Positions 48,398-56,461 of a DNA stretch of 64,000 nt are shown here, one piece after another. Made by a program: the position numbers and the translations under genes. The stretch lies in the NCBI GenBank assembly GCA_045649485.1, contig JAZRPZ010000081.1:1-64000 (forward strand). The letters run 5' to 3'. How positions within the stretch are numbered: the stretch's first letter is position 1; every line of letters begins with the position of its first letter. This DNA is from RUG11247 sp045649485. Lineage in GTDB: Bacteria; Bacillota; Clostridia; Christensenellales; Aristaeellaceae. A model generated the notes under the pieces. The model ran no database searches, had not been told where the DNA came from, and saw only the letters and a list, made by a program, of their open reading frames with translations.

Positions 48398-49783
48398 TTA
48401 CAAACCTCCCTGAGACCGCATTTTCAGTTTTTTCATAGCGATCGCAAAACAGATAGACTGTATAGTCAGCGTGAATACCCACGAAACCGGATAGGAAACA
48501 TAAACCGTCTGCACGCTTGCGCTCCAGGGCTCCATGCGGCAGAAGGTGAATACCCAAAGAAGTCGCACGCCGCAGATGCCGATCAGAGACATCAGCATGG
48601 AGGAGAAGGAATAACCCATTCCTCTGAGCGCACCCACAACAGAATCATTGAGTCCGCAGAAAACATAGGGGAGACTTACCCACAGAAGCCTTATCATGCC
48701 CGCGGTGATCACTTCATCGGAAGTGGTGTATATCTTCAGCAGCGTTTCGCCGAAATACCACACGCCCACACCCGCCACGGTGCCCATCACAAGTACGCAG
48801 CAAAGGGCGGTGCGCAGTATCTTCCATATCCTGTCGTACTGCTTCGCGCCGTAATTCTGTCCCACGAATGTGAGGCAGGCCTGGTAGCAGGAATTCTGCA
48901 GCATGTTCACGAAGCAATCCAGATTTGCAGCCGCGGAATTGCCCGCCACAGCCACCGCGCCGAAGGAATTTATGGTGGACTGTATCATTACATTGGAAAC
49001 GGAGAATGTCATGGCCTGCACGCCTGCGGGAAGACCTATGCGCACGATATCCTTGAAAACTTCCTTATGTATGCGCATCTTTTGGGGTTCAAAGCGGATA
49101 GCACCTTCGGACCTCATGAGGCAGATAACGACCAGCACCGCCGATACACACTGCGAAATGACGGTGGCCAGCGCAACGCCCGCAACATCCATGTGGAAAA
49201 ACACTACGAATATGAGATTCAGCACTACATTTACCACACCTGCAATGGTGAGATAAACAAGCGGTCTTTTTGTATCGCCCACGCTGCGCAATATCGCCGC
49301 GCCGAAATTATATACCATAGAAGGGATCATTCCGAAGAAGTAGATACGCAGATATACCGTGGAAAGTTCGATAACTCCCTCGGGTGAGCCCATCCATTTA
49401 AGGAATATGGGAGCAAATATCGCGCCCACCACCGAAAGACCCAGACCGAATATGGCGCCCAGCATGATCGAGGTATGCACCGTCTCGGAGATCTTTTTGA
49501 AATCCTGCGCGCCGCATGCCCTTGCCGCCACAACATTGGCGCCTACGGACAATCCTATGAACAGATTTACTATAAGGCTGGTAAGCGAGCCGTTTGAACC
49601 CACCGCCGCCAAAGCGTTGTCGCCCGCAAACCTGCCAACCACCGCCACATCCGCAGCATTGAACATAAGCTGCAGAAAGCCGGTGAGTATTATGGGTATT
49701 GTATAGGATATCATCGGTCTCAGCAGAGGACCCGAGAGCATATCGATATTTTTTGCTTTGCGTTTCGAAAGGGTGAATGCCAC
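48398..49783 (-). CDS. MATE-family exporter, tandem copy 2
   Basis: 461 residues, about 12 membrane segments. Its motifs are near-identical to copy 1 (LMFNAADVAVVGRFAGDNAL, FIGLSVGANVVAARACGAQD, FFGMIPSMVYNFGAAILRSV). The start is a GTG at 49783 with GAAGG upstream. It lies 15 nt after copy 3. Highly similar to its neighbours in the first half, more divergent in the last 60 residues. Confidence 0.93.
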   Translation of the reverse strand: MAFTLSKRKAKNIDMLSGPLLRPMISYTIPIILTGFLQLMFNAADVAVVGRFAGDNALAAVGSNGSLTSLIVNLFIGLSVGANVVAARACGAQDFKKISETVHTSIMLGAIFGLGLSVVGAIFAPIFLKWMGSPEGVIELSTVYLRIYFFGMIPSMVYNFGAAILRSVGDTKRPLVYLTIAGVVNVVLNLIFVVFFHMDVAGVALATVISQCVSAVLVVICLMRSEGAIRFEPQKMRIHKEVFKDIVRIGLPAGVQAMTFSVSNVMIQSTINSFGAVAVAGNSAAANLDCFVNMLQNSCYQACLTFVGQNYGAKQYDRIWKILRTALCCVLVMGTVAGVGVWYFGETLLKIYTTSDEVITAGMIRLLWVSLPYVFCGLNDSVVGALRGMGYSFSSMLMSLIGICGVRLLWVFTFCRMEPWSASVQTVYVSYPVSWVFTLTIQSICFAIAMKKLKMRSQGGL

Positions 49784-49798
49784 AAGAGCCGCCTTCTT

Positions 49799-51178
49799 TC
49801 AGGAATCCCTTGCCTCGCCCGAGGTAAGGCGTTTCATAGAATACACAAACAACATAAACTGGAATACCAGCGTAAAAAGCCACGAAACGGGGTAGGAGAG
49901 ATACACATCCTCAATGCCCCACTGAAGCCCGGGCACATTTTTCAATACTGCCAGCCACGCTATCCTGAAACCGCAGATGCCCACAGATGTGATTATCATG
50001 GTCATCAGCGAAGAACCCATGCCTCTTATGCAGCCTATGGTGGTATCCAGAATGCCGCATATGGCAAATGGTATGCACTGATATGCCATCAGCACCATGC
50101 CCGCCGACACAACTTCAAGGGAATCGGTAAACAGATACAAAAGATTTTCGCCGAAATACCACGCACCGATGCCGCCAACGAGACCCACCGCGCCCGCGCA
50201 GCAATATACACAGATAAGCAGCCGCCATATGCGCCTGTATTTGCCCGCGCCGCAATTCTGTCCCGAAAAGGATATTGCGGATTGATAGAATGCGGTCATT
50301 CCCATATGCACAAAGTTTCCCACATTTGAAGCTGCGGAATTTCCCGCCACTACTACCGCGCCGAAGCTGTTTATGGTGGACTGGATAAGCACATTGGAGC
50401 CTGCGGAGACCATGCTCTGAAGTCCTGCGGGCAGACCCACGGAAACGATGCCCCTCACCGAATCTCCGTGCAGACGGAGCTTTTTTACATCGAGCCTGAG
50501 TGACGATTTCTCACCCGTCAGCCTGCGTACAATGAGGAATGCGGAAACACACTGGGATATCACGGTTGCCAGCGCAACACCGTCCACATCCATGCCGAAT
50601 ACGGTCACGAATATAATATTCAAAGTAAGATTCAGCGCCCCCGCAAGGGTGAGATACACAAACGGGCTCCTTGTATCGCCCGCCGACCTGACCAGCGCGC
50701 TGCCGAAATTATATACCATGGAAGGAACCATGCCCAGGAAATATATGCGCAGATACACCGTCGCAAGTTCTCTTACGCCGTCGGGTGAACCCATCCATGT
50801 AAGGAATGTGCCCGCGAAGGCAACGCCTATGACCGTAAGCACTGCGCCGGATATCAGCGCCAGCAGCATGGATGTATGCACGCTGCGGGAAGCAGCACCA
50901 TCGTCCGATGCGCCCAGCGCCTTTGCAGTGACCACGTTCGCACCCACTGAAAGACCGATAAACAAATTTGTGATAAGTCCGCACAGCGAACCTGTCGAGC
51001 CCACCGCTGCCAGCGCGTTATCTCCGGCAAACCTGCCCACCACAGCCACATCTGCCGCGTTGAACATAAGCTGCAGAAGTCCCGAAAGCATTATGGGTAT
51101 GCTGTAGCGGATAAGCGGCAGCAGTATCGGTCCGTTTATCATATCTATACTGCGCCTGCTGCGCGAAAAGGCACTCAC
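49799..51178 (-). CDS. MATE-family exporter, tandem copy 3
   Basis: 459 residues. The MATE core is again similar to copies 1, 2 and 4 (LFNAADVAVVGRFAGDNALA, GLSVGANVVTAKALGASDDG). The start is a GTG at 51178 with GGTGA upstream that contains the stop of copy 4, so translation is coupled (7-nt gap). A longer frame to 51220 would overlap copy 4. Confidence 0.92.
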   Translation of the reverse strand: MSAFSRSRRSIDMINGPILLPLIRYSIPIMLSGLLQLMFNAADVAVVGRFAGDNALAAVGSTGSLCGLITNLFIGLSVGANVVTAKALGASDDGAASRSVHTSMLLALISGAVLTVIGVAFAGTFLTWMGSPDGVRELATVYLRIYFLGMVPSMVYNFGSALVRSAGDTRSPFVYLTLAGALNLTLNIIFVTVFGMDVDGVALATVISQCVSAFLIVRRLTGEKSSLRLDVKKLRLHGDSVRGIVSVGLPAGLQSMVSAGSNVLIQSTINSFGAVVVAGNSAASNVGNFVHMGMTAFYQSAISFSGQNCGAGKYRRIWRLLICVYCCAGAVGLVGGIGAWYFGENLLYLFTDSLEVVSAGMVLMAYQCIPFAICGILDTTIGCIRGMGSSLMTMIITSVGICGFRIAWLAVLKNVPGLQWGIEDVYLSYPVSWLFTLVFQFMLFVYSMKRLTSGEARDS

Positions 51179-51185
51179 TCCTATG

Positions 51186-52577
51186 TCACCTGCCCATATC
51201 CCAGCCGTCCGCCAGCGCACGCTTCTTAAGCTTGCGCATCTGATAGATAAGGCATCCGAAATGCATGATCAGGGTCGCACCCCAGGAGATGGGGTAGGAG
51301 ATGAACACCGCACGGATATCTTCCGCATACTGCGGCATGCGGCATACGGTAGCCAGCCATACCAGCCTTATACCGCACACGCCGCCGATAGACACCAGCA
51401 TAGGGGTAAAGGAGCAGCCAATGCCGCGCAGAGAACCTACCACACAGTCCATCATGCCGCCGATGATGAAGGGCAGGCAGACATATGTAAGCCTTATCAT
51501 TCCCGCGGCGATTACCGCATCGGACTGAGTGTATATCTTGAGCAGAGTATCTCCGAAATACCATACGAGGAAGCTGAGGGGAATGCCCATCGCCACTTCG
51601 CATATGGAAGCGGTGCGAAGTATTCGCCATATCCTGCCGTACTTCTTCGCGCCGAAATTCTGACCCGTGAAGGAAAGCGCTGCCTGATAGAAGGAATTGA
51701 GCGCAATACCCACAAATCCGTCAAGATTGCCGGCCGCAGAATTGCCCGCGACGGAAATGGCGCCGAAGGAATTGATGTTGGACTGGATAATTACATTTGA
51801 AATGGAGAAAATGGTGCTCTGAATGCCCGCAGGCAGACCGATCCTGATAACAACGCCCAATTCCTGCCTGTACAGCTTCATTGCCTTTATGTCGAAGCGC
51901 ATCGCACCTTCGGATCGCATAAGACAGATGAGCACCAGCGCCGCGGAAATGCTCTGGGATATTGTGGTCGCCAGCGCAACACCCGCAACACTCATATCAA
52001 AAACTATTACGAACAACAGATTCAGCGCTACATTAACAACGCCGGCTATGGTCAGATATGTAAGCGGACGCTTGGTGTCGCCGATTGACCTCAGGAGCGC
52101 GGCGCCGAAATTATAGACCATCATGGCTATCATGCCGATGAAATATATGCGCAGATATACGGTGGCAAGCCCTATTACCTCATCGGGAGTATCCATCAAA
52201 ACCAGCATCTGGGGGGCAAATGCCATTCCCAAGACGGTCACCACGCCTCCGCACAGCAGCGACAAAAGCATGGATGTATGCACGACTCTGGAAAGTGCGG
52301 CGTCGTCACGTGCACCGCAGGCCCTCGCCGCGGCAACATTGGCGCCCACCGAAAGGCCTATGAACAAATTAGTAAACAACGAGCACAGAGCGCCGGTGGA
52401 GCCCACCGCCGCCAAAGCCTCATCGCCCGCAAACCTGCCGACGACCGCCACATCGGCTGCGTTGAACAGTATCTGCAGAACACCCGAAAGCATCAGCGGA
52501 ATGGCATACCTTATAAAAGGTCCCATCATTTTTCCGTTCAGCATATCGATATCTCGGGCATTTCTTCCAAACGCCAT
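51186..52577 (-). CDS. MATE-family exporter, tandem copy 4 (first gene of the unit)
   Basis: 463 residues, about 12 membrane segments. ARDIDMLNGKMMGPFIRYAI, LFNAADVAVVGRFAGDEALA and GLSVGANVAAARACGARDDA mark it as a close paralogue of copies 1-3. The start at 52577 has GAAGGTGA upstream; 38 further codons in the open frame lie in the promoter region and are rejected. First gene of the seven-gene MATE/GH5 unit. Confidence 0.93.
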   Translation of the reverse strand: MAFGRNARDIDMLNGKMMGPFIRYAIPLMLSGVLQILFNAADVAVVGRFAGDEALAAVGSTGALCSLFTNLFIGLSVGANVAAARACGARDDAALSRVVHTSMLLSLLCGGVVTVLGMAFAPQMLVLMDTPDEVIGLATVYLRIYFIGMIAMMVYNFGAALLRSIGDTKRPLTYLTIAGVVNVALNLLFVIVFDMSVAGVALATTISQSISAALVLICLMRSEGAMRFDIKAMKLYRQELGVVIRIGLPAGIQSTIFSISNVIIQSNINSFGAISVAGNSAAGNLDGFVGIALNSFYQAALSFTGQNFGAKKYGRIWRILRTASICEVAMGIPLSFLVWYFGDTLLKIYTQSDAVIAAGMIRLTYVCLPFIIGGMMDCVVGSLRGIGCSFTPMLVSIGGVCGIRLVWLATVCRMPQYAEDIRAVFISYPISWGATLIMHFGCLIYQMRKLKKRALADGWDMGR

Positions 52578-52613
52578 AAATGTCACCTTCTGCCGAAAAA
52601 TATTCTTCATTAT

Positions 52614-52622
52614 ATTATAACA
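52614..52622 (-). promoter_or_regulatory. Extended -10 promoter of the MATE/GH5 unit
   Basis: Minus strand TGTTATAAT (TGn plus TATAAT at 52614-52619). No -35 consensus is seen at 16-18 bp. Confidence 0.55.
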
Positions 52623-52696
52623 CACATATGCCAAAAGGTTCGTCATGCGCCTTAAATAAATGTGACAAAAAATGCACCAAACCCAAAACAAACTGC

Positions 52697-52725
52697 TTGA
52701 TTTAATGACACAAATGGTCTATAAT
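52697..52725 (+). promoter_or_regulatory. Promoter of the secreted protein at 52766
   Basis: TTGATT (52697-52702), 17-bp spacer, TATAAT (52720-52725). Confidence 0.78.
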
Positions 52726-52765
52726 GTAACTTACGGAATAATATTTGAAGGGAATGGAATCACAA

Positions 52766-53323
52766 ATGAAGTTCATGCGTATTCTGGCTATGATCCTGGC
52801 TATGATGCTGATGGGCACCTTCTGCATGGCAGAAGCTCCCGCAGAGTCCACCGAAGACGAGTATCCCATCCACACCGCAATCCTGCTGGGTGCAATGGAA
52901 ATGACCTATGACGAGTGGCTCGCTTCTCCCGACAGCCGCGCTCTGTTCGCTGTTCTGTTCGAACTCGAACTGCGTATGTACGAAGAAGAGTACCGCATCT
53001 ACGAACTGATGGAAACTTACGGCATCCCCACCATCTACGTTGGTGAGCCCACCGGCGATCTGGCAGGTCAGGCTCTGAGCATCTACTTCTTCTATCAGGA
53101 TACCGAAGGCACCATCGGCACCGGCGTTCTGGTTTCCGCATCCATCATTCTGGATGGCGGCATGTTCGGCGGTTTCGTAATGGACAATACTGTTGACCCC
53201 GCCATCATGATGGAAGCTTTCCTTGGCGAAGGCGGCGTTATCTCCAACTGCTACGAGATCGGCTTCAACGAGTACTACAATGCAGTTATGGCTCTGGACG
53301 CTATCATGAACGGCGAAGAATAA
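52766..53323 (+). CDS. Small secreted acidic protein of unknown family
   Basis: About 185 residues: a signal peptide (FMRILAMILAMMLMGTFCMA) and an acidic mature part (about 160 residues) with no cysteines apart from one late CYEIG. Helical EWLASPDSRALFAVLFELEL is followed by a Gly-rich segment (SIILDGGMFGGFVMDNTVDP). I recognise no family. The ATG at 52766 is preferred because the signal peptide starts there; ATGs at 52745 and 52754 are alternatives and the SD is weak. Own promoter and terminator. Confidence 0.75.
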   Translation: MKFMRILAMILAMMLMGTFCMAEAPAESTEDEYPIHTAILLGAMEMTYDEWLASPDSRALFAVLFELELRMYEEEYRIYELMETYGIPTIYVGEPTGDLAGQALSIYFFYQDTEGTIGTGVLVSASIILDGGMFGGFVMDNTVDPAIMMEAFLGEGGVISNCYEIGFNEYYNAVMALDAIMNGEE

Positions 53324-53333
53324 TAAGCTGACA

Positions 53334-53366
53334 AAAAACAGGCTCCGTAAGGAGCCTGTTTTTTTA
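53334..53366. terminator. Bidirectional terminator
   Basis: Stem acaggctcc / ggagcctgt, loop gtaa, T run on plus and A run on minus; it ends both the secreted-protein gene and birA. Confidence 0.9.
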
Positions 53367-54101
53367 TACATAATCGGTTATTCCTCTGACCGATACATCT
53401 CCCGCAAGCACGCGGCGCACTCCATCTTCAAATTCACATACCAGCGCGCCGTCAATATCTATTGACAGTGCTTTCGCGGGCACACCGTCAACGCGTACAT
53501 CCTTACCCACCGTTGCGGATATGGGCAGCATCCTGTCTATTACCGGAGAAAGACCCTTCTCTTCCCATGCATCCTTCAGCTCATCGAAAGCGGCAAGGAA
53601 TTTATCCACTATTTCATCGGCATCGGATATTTTCCCGGTCTCCGCTTCCACGGAAGATGCGTATATAAGCTCTTCCGGCAGCGCATCGCGGCGGAGATTA
53701 AGGCCGAGTCCCATGGCGATCCAGTCACACACATCGCCGCTGAATCCGCATTCCGCCAGCATGCCGCATATCTTTTTTCCGTTGAGCACCAGGTCGTTTG
53801 GCCATTTTATCAGAACATCGCCGCCTGTCATTTCACGCAGCGTCTCTGCCATGGCAACCGCGGCAAGAAACACCGCGCCGCCCGCATCCGCAGCCTTTAT
53901 TCCTTCCGGCTGAAACAGCTGCGTCATCCACAGACCGGCGCCTTTGGGGCTCTCCCATTTGCGGTCGAATCTGCCTCTTCCGGCAGTCTGACAGTCCGCA
54001 ATTATAAGCGTATCTTCCCTGAGACCCTCCTTGGCACGGCGCTTGGCCTCCGTATTTGTGGAATCAACCGATTCCATGCGTATTATATTCCAGCCGTTCA
54101 T
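53364..54101 (-). CDS. birA: Biotin-protein ligase, monofunctional
   Basis: 245 residues. The BPL catalytic core has the biotinyl-AMP loop TAGRGRFDRKWESPKGAGLW, the lysine region VLIKWPNDLVLNGKKICGML and a C-terminal SH3-like domain. The N-terminal HTH of Bacillus/E. coli BirA is absent, so it is an enzyme without repressor function. The ATG at 54101 has GGCAGGT upstream; 19 more open codons upstream are not needed. It attaches biotin to carboxylases. Confidence 0.92.
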   Translation of the reverse strand: MNGWNIIRMESVDSTNTEAKRRAKEGLREDTLIIADCQTAGRGRFDRKWESPKGAGLWMTQLFQPEGIKAADAGGAVFLAAVAMAETLREMTGGDVLIKWPNDLVLNGKKICGMLAECGFSGDVCDWIAMGLGLNLRRDALPEELIYASSVEAETGKISDADEIVDKFLAAFDELKDAWEEKGLSPVIDRMLPISATVGKDVRVDGVPAKALSIDIDGALVCEFEDGVRRVLAGDVSVRGITDYV

Positions 54102-54198
54102 ATAGGTACCTGCCTTGCAATTAATTCCGTTTATGGGGCGACAATTTGACCGCATCATTAAACATTATAGCACATTTCGCGCCGTTGCGACAGTATGC

Positions 54199-54227
54199 TT
54201 GAAACGTCCCGCAAGTTCAAGTATACT
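54199..54227 (+). promoter_or_regulatory. Promoter of the MoxR operon
   Basis: TTGAAA (54199-54204), 17-bp spacer, TATACT (54222-54227). Confidence 0.72.
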
Positions 54228-54294
54228 AAAAACGGAACTCCTTTGAACGGAAACAAGTCTAATCCACATGAATAACTTAAAGGGAGATATAAAT

Positions 54295-55242
54295 ATGCAG
54301 GTAACGCAGCGCTTTGCGCAGCTTCTTACAAAAAACGTAGGCAAGGTAATCGTCGGCAAATCCGAAGCCGTCGAACTCATTATGATAGCCATGCTCTGCC
54401 GCGGTCACGTACTCATTGAGGACGTTCCCGGAGTAGGCAAGACCACCCTCGCCTCTGCCATGGCAAAATCCATCGATTGCTCCTTCAAGCGCATACAGTT
54501 CACCCCCGATATCACCCCCAGTGATATCACCGGCTTTTCCATGATGAATCTGAAGACCGGCGAAATGGAATACCGTCAGGGTCTGGTAATGAGCCAGATG
54601 GTACTGTGCGACGAGATAAACCGTACCTCCCCCAAGACCCAGTCTTCCCTGCTGGAGGTAATGGAAGAAGGTCAGGTCACCGTTGACGGCAAGACCTACC
54701 GCATGCCCCAGCCCTTCATGGTGCTGGCTACTCAGAACCCCGTAGACTTCGTGGGCACCTATCCGCTGCCCGAAGCTCAGCTCGACCGCTTCTTCATGCG
54801 CGTTTCCATAGGATACCCCACCGCCGAAGAAGAAGCCGACATCCTCGAACGCTACACCGCCGGCGCAAAGCCCATGGAGACCCTCGAGGCCATATGCGCA
54901 TCCGGCGATATCGTAAAGCTGCAACAGCAGGTAGAGACCGTATATGCAGCCAAGGAAGTACGCACTTACATTTCCCAGATAGCCGCTGCCTCCCGCAAGA
55001 GCGGCGCTCTGCAGCTGGGCGTTTCCACCCGTGCGGCAATTTCTCTGCTGAAGGCATGTCAGGCTCACGCGCTGATGAACGGCCGCGATTATGTCACTCC
55101 CGAGGATGTACAGAAGATGGCTGAACCCGTACTGGCTCACCGTCTGGTACTTTCTCCCGAGGCACGCATGCGCAACATGACCCCCAAGCGCGCGCTGGCC
55201 GCCATAATCGGCAGCGTACAGGTACCGGTGAAGGCAAGATGA
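54295..55242 (+). CDS. MoxR-family AAA+ ATPase
   Basis: 315 residues. Walker A is EDVPGVGKTTLASAMA, Walker B LCDEINRTSPKTQSSLLE, sensor 1 LATQNPVDFVGTYPLPEAQL, and the C-terminal lid contains GVSTRAAISLLKACQAHAL and DYVTPEDVQKMAEPVLAHRL. MoxR ATPases work as chaperones with DUF58/VWA partners. The ATG at 54295 has AAAGGGAG upstream. First gene of the MoxR-DUF58-transglutaminase operon; overlaps the next gene by 4 nt. Confidence 0.94.
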   Translation: MQVTQRFAQLLTKNVGKVIVGKSEAVELIMIAMLCRGHVLIEDVPGVGKTTLASAMAKSIDCSFKRIQFTPDITPSDITGFSMMNLKTGEMEYRQGLVMSQMVLCDEINRTSPKTQSSLLEVMEEGQVTVDGKTYRMPQPFMVLATQNPVDFVGTYPLPEAQLDRFFMRVSIGYPTAEEEADILERYTAGAKPMETLEAICASGDIVKLQQQVETVYAAKEVRTYISQIAAASRKSGALQLGVSTRAAISLLKACQAHALMNGRDYVTPEDVQKMAEPVLAHRLVLSPEARMRNMTPKRALAAIIGSVQVPVKAR

Positions 55243-56423
55243 GCACCAAGTTAGCTGCATACCTGATGCTGGCGGTCACCATGCTTATTTGCGGCATGTC
55301 GACCGGTTCACAGGCCTACTATATGGTGGCTTTCACGCTCATTGCACTGCTTGCGGTGTCTTTCATATCCGCACTGTGGGCGCTTCTCACGGTAAAAGTG
55401 GAAATGAAGGGGCTGAAGTCCAGAGTCATGCGCGGGGAAACGCTTATGACCATATTCACCGTGCGCTATCTCTCGCCGCTGCCCATCTCCGCCATCAGGC
55501 TGAAGCTGTCCGTACCCTCGGCGTTTTCGCCCAATCAGGAGATAAGCGTGCCGGCGCTGCCTTTTGCAAAAAAGCTTTTCCGCTGGCGCATATCCTGCCC
55601 TCACAGAGGTGTCTTTGAAGCCGGTATCGTGCGCATATACGCTTCCGATCTGTTCGGGCTGGTCACTCTTTCCCGAAAGAGTGGCATGCGGCTGGTGCAT
55701 GTTGACGTTGCGCCCCGTGTGCCCCGTGATCTGCCCATGGAACTGAACGGCGGCGACATCGGTCCGGAGACCATTTCCCGCAGCGATGAGGACACCGCTT
55801 CTCCTTCCGATGTCCGCAAATGGCAGGACGGCGATCCCCTCAAGAAGGTGCACTGGAAGCTTACCGCCCGCAAACAGGAAGTTATGGTGCGCGTATACGA
55901 GGAAAGTGCACGCCCCGATACGCTTATAATACCCGATCTTTCCGAAATATCCGCCATGCGCGATCAGGCGCTGGCAATAGAGGACTGCGTCTGCGAAGCC
56001 TGCGCCGGTGTGGCAAAGGCTCAGCTGGAAGCGGGTTATCCCGTACTGATGCCCCTTACCTCAAGTACGCCTTCCGAGATATCCGGTCAGTTTCCCTCGG
56101 ACATCGCCGCATATGTCGATGCTCTGATGCGGGTTAAATTCGACAGCCCCTACGAATACGAACAGGTCCTTATGCTTATGATGCGCCGAATGTCCCGTAC
56201 GGGCGGCTGCGTCATAGTTACTCCCCATCTCACCTCCCGCATTGCAGACCTTGCCGCGCGCATGCAGCATACCGGCGTGCGCACCCGCGTCATCTGGATA
56301 AGCGATACAAGGCTCGATCAGTCTCTCGAAATGATCGAACGACTGCGTATGGAAAGCGTGGAGGTACGCCGCATTGATCCCTGGAGTTTCGACACCCCGG
56401 ACAATGTCGGCGACGAAATATAA
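55239..56423 (+). CDS. DUF58 (VWA-like) membrane protein
   Basis: 394 residues. Two N-terminal membrane segments (about 3-22 and 27-50) are followed by a beta domain and the DUF58 signature YASDLFGLVTL-type strand, DTASPSDVRKWQDGDPLKKV and HWKLTARKQEVMVRVYEESA. The C-terminal half has a VWA-like fold. It usually partners with MoxR in the cytoplasm or membrane. It overlaps moxR by 4 nt and is 38 nt before the transglutaminase gene. Confidence 0.93.
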   Translation: MSTKLAAYLMLAVTMLICGMSTGSQAYYMVAFTLIALLAVSFISALWALLTVKVEMKGLKSRVMRGETLMTIFTVRYLSPLPISAIRLKLSVPSAFSPNQEISVPALPFAKKLFRWRISCPHRGVFEAGIVRIYASDLFGLVTLSRKSGMRLVHVDVAPRVPRDLPMELNGGDIGPETISRSDEDTASPSDVRKWQDGDPLKKVHWKLTARKQEVMVRVYEESARPDTLIIPDLSEISAMRDQALAIEDCVCEACAGVAKAQLEAGYPVLMPLTSSTPSEISGQFPSDIAAYVDALMRVKFDSPYEYEQVLMLMMRRMSRTGGCVIVTPHLTSRIADLAARMQHTGVRTRVIWISDTRLDQSLEMIERLRMESVEVRRIDPWSFDTPDNVGDEI

Positions 56424-56461
56424 CTACGTTCCCCCGGTTTTCCGGGAGGCACGGAGGTCCG

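Noticed and set aside
52578..52691. A longer N-terminus for MATE copy 4
   Set aside because: The extra 38 codons cover the extended -10 promoter, lack an SD, and are not shared by the paralogues.
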